Part shown: one piece after another, positions 55,865-64,000 of the stretch
How the letters are laid out: every line of letters starts with the position of its first letter
How positions within the stretch are numbered: the stretch's first letter is position 1
Origin: Cepaea nemoralis
Lineage: Eukaryota > Mollusca > Gastropoda > Stylommatophora > Helicidae
Assembly (NCBI GenBank): GCA_014155875.1
Contig: JACEFZ010027920.1
Coordinates: forward strand, 62,001 to 126,000
Direction of reading: 5' to 3'
DNA length: 64,000 bases
Program-made: the position numbers and the translations under genes
The notes under the pieces: model-generated
Told to the model about the DNA's origin: nothing
Database searches by the model: none
The model's input: the letters and a program-made list of their open reading frames with translations, nothing else

Positions 55865-56155
55865 TTTTTTTTGGGTGCTCGCTTTGAACTCAAACGTAGT
55901 CCATACACACTATTTTATAGTAGTGATGGACCAAACTGTGTGTGTGGATTAGCTTTCCCTATTTACAGTGTCCCTCGCCATCAGACGAACCCACTCCGAC
56001 TTCAGAGGTACTTGTAATTAACGTCCAGGATGACAGGTCAACATTTTAGTCCAGCTGTCCGATGTAGGGGTTGAACCGCTTACCTTGGCATCAGCACACT
56101 GGAATGTTTAAGAACATGTGTTCTTATCCATTCGGCCATGCGGACTTGCAGTCAA
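55865..56155 (-). mobile_element. tRNA-derived SINE, family A
   Basis: Minus strand: TGGCCGAATGGATAAG (A box), GCGGTTCAACCCCTAC (B box), AAGTCGGAGTGGGTTCGTCT in the body. It looks full length and is the clearest family A copy. Confidence 0.8.
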
Positions 56156-56572
56156 TATCATGATATTGTCAATCTACATGTAACAGCTTGCTCTTTCACA
56201 CTTTTTCCCCCTCCCTAATCCTAACACCCCCCCACCCCCCCCCCCCCCCCCCACCCCCCACAAATTGCTATACCAGAAACTGGTACAGCCTCCATACCAG
56301 AATTAAGGACAGACTGGACAGATCTATAAGTTCAGTTTTAGAATTCCTAGGAATATCTGCACAAAATTAACAGTCAGAGCAAAGAGCTTTTTATGCTTAA
56401 GAAGCAGTATACTATTAGCATATGGACATGTGTGTTCACAGATGGCTTGGCTATAGATGCTACAAATAAGGGAGGCAGTGAAATCTGTTGCAAGCCCAAA
56501 CTGCAGCACAGTGGTACTCTTTCTTGCAGCAGAGGAAACTTGTACCAACTTCAGAGCAGAGGCAAGAGTCCT

Positions 56573-56830
56573 TGAATTTTTGGTGTGCTGATGCCGAGAT
56601 AGCGGGTTCAACCCCACACTGTTCAGTTGGACTAAAATGTTAAATTCTCATCCTTGACCTGGGGACGTAAATTGAAAGTACCCCAGAAGTAGGAGTGGGT
56701 TCACCTGATGGTGAGGGACACTGGTAACAGGGGCAGCTAATCCACACGCAAAACTCAGTCCACTGCACTAGAAGTAGCAGCACGTGTGTGCACTTCGCTT
56801 AGGTTCAAAGCCAGCGAACGCAAAAACACA
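56573..56830 (+). mobile_element. SINE family A, 5' truncated
   Basis: Starts at the middle of the tRNA-like part (TGTGCTGATGCCGAGATAGC), B box GGGTTCAACCCCAC, then the family A body. It ends 40 bp before the candidate host exon. Confidence 0.75.
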
Positions 56831-56871
56831 AAGCAAATAAAACTGTACCTGTATGTTTTTTTACTCTTCAG

Positions 56872-57052
56872 AATGGTTAACAAAGTGAAAGCAAAGCTTC
56901 ATTCTAATCAAGAAGATAATAAAGTTGTTCCAAAAGCATCCACAGCTATGGACAACAAGGAGAACCTTAGCCTATGGCAAAAACTGAAAAACCGTGAATA
57001 CCGAAGGAAAGTAATGCATACAATGTATCTCGGACTGACGTTCATTGCATTG
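56872..57052 (+). CDS. Candidate first coding exon of a host membrane protein
   Basis: A pyrimidine-rich tract ending TTTTTTTACTCTTCAG precedes 56872, and ATTG|GTAAGT at 57052/57053 is a strong donor. Between them, an ATG at 56873 opens exactly 60 codons ending in phase 0. The protein is hydrophilic and Lys-rich, then NLSLWQKLKNREYRRKVMHT leads into MYLGLTFIAL, the start of a membrane helix that would continue in the next exon. A basic stretch before a first helix fits a multi-pass transporter. It reminds me of MFSD4/Naglt-type major facilitator proteins, but this is a guess from the style of the sequence. No next exon is identified in the window. Confidence 0.5.
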
Positions 57053-57139
57053 GTAAGTTGTCACTTTGCACTATGCATAGATGAAAATATAGAGACTGCC
57101 TCATGCAATTATTATTATAATACAAGCATGAACTGCTAA

Positions 57140-57245
57140 AAAAAAACATTGCATGTCCTTTGCAGGGTGTTGCAATCAACCCCAGGTTATTCTCCTCGGC
57201 AATTTTACGTTCAGTAGTTTGCCATTGCTTTCTGAAAGAGGTCTC
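57140..57245 (-). mobile_element. SINE family C, 3' part
   Basis: Minus strand: CAGAAAGCAATGGCAAACTA and CTGCAAAGGACATGCAATG. The tRNA-like head is absent. It lies just after the candidate exon's intron start. Confidence 0.7.
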
Positions 57246-57446
57246 TGTACAAGTCGAACTGACTGGTGTAGGGAATTTTTTGACATTTCTCATAACATTT
57301 TCTGCACATTTGTTGAACAGGTATGGAGAGAGAATGCAGCCCTGTCTCTCTCTCCTTGACACCTGGAACCAGTTTGATGTTTCACATTTGCATAAGATTG
57401 ATTGATTGATTGATTTAGGACATTCAGGACATTCCCATAAGCGCAT
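57246..57446 (-). pseudogene. LINE RT fragment next to I-type LINE 3' tail
   Basis: 57399-57446 (-) repeats the I-type end: RLWECPECP then the (TCAA)n tail. 57390-57246 (-) reads GCILSPYLFNKCAENVMRNV, an RT motif (QGCILSPYLFN) from another LINE. Both are short truncated pieces. Confidence 0.65.
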
Positions 57447-57473
57447 AAGATGACCAAATAACTATACTTTGTG

Positions 57474-57620
57474 CAGGGGTCAGCATGGCCGAATGAATAA
57501 GATGCACTTGCTCTGATGCCAAGATAGTGGTTTTGACACCTGACTTGGGGATATAAATTACAAGTACCTCTGAAGTCGGAGTAGATTTGCCTGGTCGCAG
57601 GGACACTGCTAATAGGTAAA
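57474..57620 (+). mobile_element. SINE family A, partial
   Basis: AGCATGGCCGAATGAATAAG (A box), GTGGTTTTGACACC (decayed B box), AAGTCGGAGTAGATTTGCCT. The 3' part is missing. Confidence 0.65.
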
Positions 57621-57638
57621 TCTAATATATATATATGT

Positions 57639-57836
57639 TTGGAGAGAATAATAATGGAGGGGTATATGCCTGGGAAGAGAGGAAGAGGAAGGCCAAAGAG
57701 AAGATGGGTGCAGGATGTGGCAGATGATCTCCAAATGGGTGTATCGGACGCGGGACATCATGCTTATGATCGAGAGGTTTTCCGGAAGGTTGTTACGGGA
57801 GCGAGGTTCTGCAAAGGACATGCTACTGAATGAATG
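57639..57836 (+). pseudogene. LINE C-terminal fragment
   Basis: The open frame has GKRGRGRPKRRWVQDVADDL and DREVFRKVVTGARFCKGHATE then stop. The GRGRP(K/R)xRW(x)xD pattern marks LINE ORF2 ends. Its final codons TTCTGCAAAGGACATGCTAC resemble the SINE family C tail CCTGCAAAGGACATGC, which may identify the LINE that mobilises that SINE. Confidence 0.75.
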
Positions 57837-57879
57837 GAACACCCCCCCCCCTTTACACACACACACACATGCACGCACA

Positions 57880-57881
<2 letters not shown>

Positions 57882-57953
<72 letters not shown>
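57882..57953. repeat. (CT)n microsatellite
   Basis: About 35 CT dinucleotides after a short CA run (57855-57879). Confidence 0.96.
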
Positions 57954-57956
<3 letters not shown>

Positions 57957-58289
57957 TGCCTCTCAATATTTTCTGCACTTGCTATTGTTCCTGTGATTCT
58001 TCTAATGTTGTTTCCCATCTGTTTTATCTGGTGACATCAACAACTTTTCTCAAGCATCAGATTTCACATGCCAGGATCTTACCGTGTGCACTATCAGCTT
58101 GATACAGATAAGTGTTGGCTTGTAATACTGTTTTCATTTCCTGTCTCTATTCATATTGGGTCTCTCAACTAATAGTCATCTAGGTATCTATGTTTAAATA
58201 TATGTAGAGGTATTAATCGGCTAGCTGGTCGAACTTTGAAATACATTTGTTCCTTCATTAAAGTACTGAAATTTAGAGGTAGCATTTTC

Positions 58290-58905
58290 AATCTGGCTAT
58301 GGTAAAGTAATGGTTAAATGCTCACCAGTCTGTCAGGTGGTCATGGTTCAAATCTGCATCATGGCAGATTTTTAAAACAGAACTGGGCTCCCAAGTTAAC
58401 CCCACCTAAAACAGAACTGGGCTCCCAAGTTAACCACACCTAAAACAGAACTGGGCTCCCAAGTTAACCCCGCCTAAAACAGAACTGGGCTCCCAAGTTA
58501 ACCCCGCCTAAAACAGAACTGGGCTGCTAAGTTAACCCCACATAAAACAGAACTGGGCTCCCAAGTAACAGAACTGGGCTGCTAAGTTAACCCCACCTAA
58601 AACAGAACTGGGCTCCCAAGTAACAGAACTGGGCTCCCAAGTTAACCCCACCTAAAACAGAACTGGGCTCCCAGGTTAACCCCGCCTAAAACAGAACTGG
58701 GCTCCCAAGTTAATCCCACCTAAAACAGAACTGGGCTCCCAAGTTAACCCCGCCTAAAACATAACTGGGCTCCCAGGTTAACCCCACCTAAAACAGAGAC
58801 CAGGACATTCTTGGGAAGTAAAGATGACCAACATGATACAAACCAAATCACCCAGCGAGTGCCCATTGGTCTATAAAATATGGGTCTAGCACCACATGAT
58901 ATTTT
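58290..58905 (+). mobile_element. SINE family B with internal 34-bp minisatellite
   Basis: The head GGTAAAGTAATGGTTAAATG with GGTTCAAATC (B box) lies at 58299-58355. At 58372-58797 the unit AAAACAGAACTGGGCTCCCA then AGTTAACCCC..CCT repeats about 12-13 times with period 34. Two shortened units lie near 58570 and 58625. The body resumes (TTCTTGGGAAGTAAAGATGA, CATTGGTCTATAAAATATGG). The unit equals the short TTAACC..GGGCTCCCA-type block present once in other copies. Confidence 0.8.
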
Positions 58906-59528
58906 TGCCTTAAGGCAAGCAAAAGGGTCATTTTTTTGTTTTAATTTAGGGCACCCATTTCTAACATGAAGAGTTCTGGGTTTAAATCTTGTGAAGGAAA
59001 TTTTGTTTCAATAAACCTGATGTCATACTCACCTGTGAATTCTGATCAAAAGATTGGATACCTAGCTTTTTCTGATGATGGCCAAAAAAAATAGGAAGCC
59101 CTGTTATCACATTAAAAATTCACTGGACAGTTAGATATTGTTAGAATAGGCTTGATGGGCCATTCCCCTCACAACATTTGAGAATTGGAAAACTTTACCA
59201 AGGAGTATGTTTCAAATATGCATTGTCTCTCCATCCACTTTTTCAGCATGTCACCCTTTCCTTTACTTTCTTGCATTTACTTTACTTTCCTTTTACTTTT
59301 TTTCATCTTTGTTTTCTGAACTGACCTTCAAACCCAGAGGTCCTGAATTTAAACCATCAGTTTTAGCTTTGTGTGTTTTCTCAGTGATATGGCTTTACAG
59401 TTAACCCACCCCCATTAAATGGAGACTAGATAATTTGAAGAATTTTCAAGGAGTGACAGACAGCGAGGATGAGAGCTGATCATCCCCTCAGCTCCCGCTT
59501 TATTCCATGGCCTAGTATGTGTAGAAGA
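58906..59528. other. Mostly unrecognised
   Basis: A possible tRNA-like B box (GGGTTTAAATCTTG, 58979-58992) suggests another decayed SINE. No gene is seen. Confidence 0.35.
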
Positions 59529-59529
59529 A

Positions 59530-61905
59530 TAACAGTTCACACCCCTACAGAACATCACTCAGTTCACACCCCTGCTGCACATCACTCAGTTCACAACCCT
59601 GCTGCACATCACTCAGTTCACACCCCTACAGCACATCACTCAGTTCACACCCCTGCTGCACATCACTCAGTTCACACCCCTACAGCACATCACTCAGTTC
59701 ACACCCCTACAGCACATCACTCAGTTCACACCCCTACAGCACATCCCTCAGTTCACACCCCTGCTGCACATCACTCAGTTCACACCCCTACAGCACATCA
59801 CTCAGTTCACACCCCTACAGCACATCACTCAGTTCACAACCCTGCTGCACATCACTCAGTTCACAACCCTGCTGCACATCCCACAGTTCACACCCCATAC
59901 AGCACATCACTCAGTTCACACCCCATACAGCACGTCACTCAGTTCACACCCCTACAGCACATCACTCAGTTCACAACCCTGCTGCACATCACTCAGCTCA
60001 CACCCTTACAGCACATCACTCAGTTCATAACCCTGCTGCACATCACTCAGTTCACACCCCTACAGCATATCACTCAGTTCACACCCCTACAGCACATCAC
60101 TCAGTTCACACCCCTACAGCACATCACTCAGTTCACACCCCTACAGCACATCACTCAGTTCACACCTCTACAGCACATCACTCAGTTCACATCCCTACAG
60201 CACATCACTCAGTTCACACCCCTACAGCGCATCACTCAGTCTACACCCATACAGCACATCACTCAGTTCACACCCCTGCTGCACATCACTCAGTTCACAC
60301 CCCTGCTGCACGTCACTCAGTTCACACCCCTGCTGCACATCACTCAGTTCACACCCCTGCTGCACATCACTTAGTTCACACCCCTGCTGCACATCACTCA
60401 GTTCACACCCCTACAGCACATCACTCAGTTCACACCCCTACAGCACATCATTCAGTTCACACCCTTACAGCACATCACTCAGTCCACACCCCTGCTGCAC
60501 ATCACTCAGTTCACACCCCTACAGCACATCACTCAGTTCACACCCCTACAGCACATCACTCAGTTCACATCCCTTCAGCACATCACTCAGTTCACACCCC
60601 TACAGCACATCCCTCAGTTCACACCCCTGCTGCACATCACTCAGTTCACACCCCTACAGCACATCACTCAGTTCACACCCCTACAGCACATCACTCAGTT
60701 CACACCCCTACAGCACATCACTCAGTTCACACCCCTACAGCACATCACTCAGTTCACACCCCTACAGCACATCACTCAGTTCACACCCCTACAGCACATC
60801 ACTCAGTTCACATCCCTGCTGCACATCACTCAGTTCACATCCCTGCTGCACATCACTCAGTTCACAACCCTGCTGCGCATCACTCAGTTCACACCCCATA
60901 CAGCATGTCACTCAGTTCACACCCCATACAGCACATCACTCAGTTCACACCCCTACAGCACATCAGTCAGTTCACACCCCTACAGCACATAACAGTTCAC
61001 ACCCCTACAGCACATAACTCAGTTCACATGCCTACAGCACATCACTCAGTTCACACCCCTACAGCACATCACTCTGTTCACATGCCTACAGAACATCACT
61101 CAGTTCACACCCCTACAGCACATCACTCAGTTCACACCCCTACAGCACATCACTCAGTTCACACCCCTGCTGCACATCACTCAGTTCACACTTCTGCTGC
61201 ACATCACTCAGTTCACACCCCTACAGCACATCACTCAGTTCACACTACTGCTGCACATCACTCAGTTCACACCCCTACAGCATATCACTCAGTTCACACC
61301 CCTACAGCACAGCTCTCAGTTGACACCGCTACAGCACATCACTCAGTTCACATTCCTGCTGCACATCACTCAGTTCACACCTCTGCAGCACATCACTCAG
61401 TTCACAGTCCTGCTGCACATCACTCAGTTCACACCCCTACAGCATATCACTCAGTTCACACCCCTACAGCACAGCTCTCAGTTGACACCGCTACAGCACA
61501 TCACTCAGTTCACATTCCTGCTGCACATCACTCAGTTCACACCCCTACAGCACATCACTCAGTTCACACCCCTACAGCACATCACTCAGTTCACACCCCT
61601 ACAGCACATCACTCAGTTCACACTCCTGCTGCATATCACTCAGTTCACACCCCTACAGCATATCACTCAGTTCACATCCCTACAGCACAGCACTCAGTTG
61701 ATACCCCTACAGCACATCACTCAGTTCACATTCCTGCTGCACATCACTCAGTTCACACCTCTGCAGCATATCACTCAGTTCACACTCCTGCTGCACATCA
61801 CTCAGTTCACACCTCTACAGCACATCACTCAGTTCACATTCCTGCTGCACATCACTTAGTTCACACCCCTACAGAACATCACTCAGTTCACAACCCTGAT
61901 TGGAC
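59530..61905 (+). repeat. 27-bp minisatellite, about 88 units
   Basis: Consensus CACATCACTCAGTTCACACC then CCTACAG, with a second common form ending CCTGCTG. Because 27 is a multiple of three, frames stay open for hundreds of codons: 59469-60374 and 60905-61915 (HTPTAHHSV repeats), and 61320-61859 (LQHITQFTP repeats). Irregular units (28 bp with CCCATACAG near 59895, 59922, 60895 and 60922) shift the frame. A six-unit block containing CATATC..CAGCTCTCAGTTGAC is repeated at 61281 and 61443 (162 bp), and a related one at 61659 (216 bp on). I see no start-site context or splice evidence for translation. Confidence 0.93.
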
Positions 61906-62019
61906 ATATCATTAACAGCTTAAGTATCTACAAATGATATTTGATCAGTCTTTTAGTCATATACCAGGTTGATTACTTTATGCTTAGATGCAAATGCACT
62001 TTAAAATTATGTAAAAGTT

Positions 62020-62240
62020 AGTTGCATATCCTTTTACAGGACACTGCAGTTAACCCCAGAATTTATTGGCTGTTTGTGATATCTTTGCAAGTTTACGCTC
62101 AGTAGTTTGCCATTGCTTTATGAACGACCGGCACTTATATCATTGTATGAAAATCAGCACAATGCAGTCTGCTGCCAAATTGCCCGCAGCTGTCTTTTGA
62201 ACACAGTATGGGATTATGATTATTAACCCCTTTGCCGCAG
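62020..62240 (-). mobile_element. tRNA-derived SINE, family C
   Basis: Minus strand: B-box region TGTGTTCAAAAGACAGCTGC, body CATAAAGCAATGGCAAACTA, tail GTCCTGTAAAAGGATATGCA. It lies beside the family B copy at 62225-62570. Confidence 0.7.
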
Positions 62241-62570
62241 GCTGCACTAAAATAGTCACAGCTGCATATATAGAGCAGTGACTACTCTAAGTAAGGCATC
62301 TTTTCCATGCCTTGTGGCCTATTTTGTATATGGTGTTAATTGTATAGACCAATAGGCACTCGATGGGAGATGTGGTCAGTATCATGCTGGTTGCCTCTAC
62401 TTCCCAGAACAGTTCCTGGTACCCATTTTAGGCTGGGTTGACATGTGTACCCAGGTCAATTTAAAAAAAAAATCATTATCTCAAAGGGGGATTTAAAACA
62501 AATGACAACCAGGCTGGCAGGCAATCATGCGTTCCACTCTGTGCTCCCATGGCTCCCATGGCTCCCATGA
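62225..62570 (-). mobile_element. SINE family B
   Basis: Minus strand: CATGGGAGCCATGGGAGCAC near the head, GATTGCCTGCCAGCCTGG, then TTAAATTGACCTGGGTACAC, TTCTGGGAAGTAGAGGC and CCTATTGGTCTATACAATTA. Confidence 0.65.
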
Positions 62571-62859
62571 CTACTTATATTCTTGTATAATTTCTTGGTC
62601 CTATCTGTGGTTGATTATGGCCTGGGAATATGCACCCTATTTCAGCTACAGTGTGATCAAATGCATCTAGATCAGTTGCAGTGTGACAGATTGCATCTAG
62701 AATGAATGCTTTAGAAACATTCTGAGGTGTACTAGGGGTTCAAACTGGTAATAAAATGACAATAAGCATCCCATTTGTAGAAACATAGTTGATAACAAGA
62801 CTGCAAGAATTAAGTAATCATTAATGAATATCATTAATTGGGGGAGCATTGTGGCGACT

Positions 62860-63075
62860 AAAAAGACCAGCAGTAGATGAAGTAGAGCAGGTTGAGAGAT
62901 TATGCATGATGGTCTAAAACGGTGGCATGGAAATGTCAGCTGTAAAATAGATCCAGAACACCAGGGACTGAGATGTGTGGAGAGATGCAGCGAGCATTTG
63001 CTTTATTGCAGGGAATGATATTATGATGTCATGGATGGCATGGCTGATAAAGCAGAGAGTGAAATGAGAAAAAGG
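62860..63075 (+). pseudogene. LINE 3' end fragment
   Basis: Frames near 62910-63020 give DGLKRWHGNVSCKIDPEHQG and LRCVERCSEHL, comparable to the C-terminal end of the RTE LINE at 11990-12965. It is strongly decayed. Confidence 0.5.
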
Positions 63076-63194
63076 AAATGAAAATGCAACATTTGATACA
63101 TAACAACTCTCATTTACATCTATGGCTTAAACAAGCGTGGTCAAAGATCAAGATAGGGATTCTCGTGTTGATTTCAGGGGATGGATCCATGGCT

Positions 63195-63400
63195 GAGCCC
63201 AGCAGTACATGAAATTTACCATCAATAACATTTTAGATAACATGTCATTTGTCATCTTTCCAGTGAAGGTCAGCTGCAATGTATCTCCAGGACTCTCTTG
63301 TTTTATGCCATTGTGGTACAATCTATCATCCTGTATTCAGTCCATAATTTTATTATCCTTTCATTTAAACTACACCTCTCTCTCTTGAACTTTTGCCTTT
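63195..63400 (-). pseudogene. LINE C-terminal fragment
   Basis: The minus strand reads KIMDWIQDDRL, then ESWRYIAADLHWKDD, matching RDRQCWRFIAANLRCGDGN at 25755-25955. Confidence 0.5.
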
Positions 63401-63554
63401 AACATTTGTTTTAGTATGATTTACGGCCATTAAAGACAAACAAATTAAAGTAAATATTTTTAGAACATACATCTTTCCTGTGGTGACACACAAACATTAG
63501 TCATAGACCAATTTGCAATTTCTAAAGAAAAAAACCTGGGAAATTGGACCTTTT

Positions 63555-63940
63555 GAATTTAAATGTTGCAGAAAAGTTCTTAAAATATTGTGGACCAAGA
63601 AGATGAAAAATGCAACACTCTACAAGATTTGAAACATTGATGAAAACTGCCTCATAAGCAGAATCATGTCACAGAAGCTGAAATACTTTGGCCATATATA
63701 GCTTTACAGTGAGGTCAAAAGAACCGTGATGGAATGTATGGTTCCTGGGAGAAGTGCGGGCTGTGACCAGCACAAAGATGGACACTGGACAAAGAAGACA
63801 GCTTCGGCATAAAAGTGCATGAGACAGAATACCTGGCAAAGGATGAGGAATCTTTTTCCCCGTGCCATGATGAGAGCTTGCATTCTGCAAAGGACCTATT
63901 GCATCATGATGACAGGCATGCATGAACTAAAATAAACATA
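63555..63940 (+). pseudogene. LINE C-terminal fragment
   Basis: Plus-strand frames give SRIMSQKLKYFGHI, VMECMVPGRSAGCDQHK and MMRACILQRTY. (L)KYFGH(I)..V..G..PG(R)R is the usual LINE ORF2 end. The tail CATTCTGCAAAGGACCTATT again resembles the SINE family C tail. Frames are broken. Confidence 0.6.
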
Positions 63941-64000
63941 TCATACAGCAAGTTGTTTGTTTAGCATTATTTGTGTTTGCCGGAAAATATTTGAAGGCTG

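Noticed and set aside
57834..58034. Ser-Leu-rich ORFs over the CT repeat, and Arg-Glu ORFs on the other strand
   Set aside because: They are translations of a CT/GA microsatellite with no start context.
59530..61905. CRISPR array
   Set aside because: 27-bp units are contiguous with no spacers.

Overview
The window looks like animal nuclear DNA, most likely from a lophotrochozoan and perhaps a mollusc. The grounds are scattered spliced-looking exons, a tandem C2H2 zinc-finger exon, several tRNA-derived SINE families, Helitrons, hAT elements, a Penelope-like element, and many RTE- and I-type non-LTR retrotransposons. The placement to mollusc is a guess from element composition, not from a diagnostic gene. 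Nothing bacterial is present.

Almost all of the 64 kb is transposon-derived. Only two candidate host coding pieces stand out. One is an 11-finger C2H2 terminal exon on the minus strand (6511-7507) with a decayed duplicate beside it. The other is a short plus-strand exon (56872-57052) with good splice sites that may be the first coding exon of a membrane protein.

Layout. 1-5.4 kb: Helitron 3' end, SINEs, a TA-flanked MITE and a Penelope 3' fragment. 5.5-7.5 kb: zinc-finger locus. 7.9-11.4 kb: a complete-ended hAT element (8-bp target duplication) holding a broken transposase, a SINE and a second hAT MITE. 12-16.5 kb: RTE-type LINE pieces, one of them split by a foreign retroelement. 16-19.4 kb: dispersed and tandem AT-rich repeats. 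19.4-20.3 kb: Penelope-like GIY-YIG end. 20.6-23.9 kb: an inverted-repeat element split by a young RTE LINE with an open reverse-transcriptase frame. 25-33 kb: a LINE mosaic (LINE-A) interrupted by a Helitron, a second LINE (LINE-B) and a small tailed insertion. 34.8-42.7 kb: a decayed Ty3/gypsy-like element or elements (gag start, protease, an odd repeat-rich spacer ORF, RT, RNase H, integrase). 46-47 kb: satellite. 47.9-53.9 kb: LINE-C copies, hAT MITEs and an I-type LINE with RNase H. 54.6-58.9 kb: repeats, SINEs and the host exon candidate. 59.5-61.9 kb: a 27-bp minisatellite of about 88 units, open in more than one frame. 62-64 kb: SINEs and LINE ends.

The main scientific value is the insertion order, which can be read from target-site duplications and from reading frames that resume across insertions. 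The calls are by eye. No database search was possible, and clade names for LINEs are provisional.
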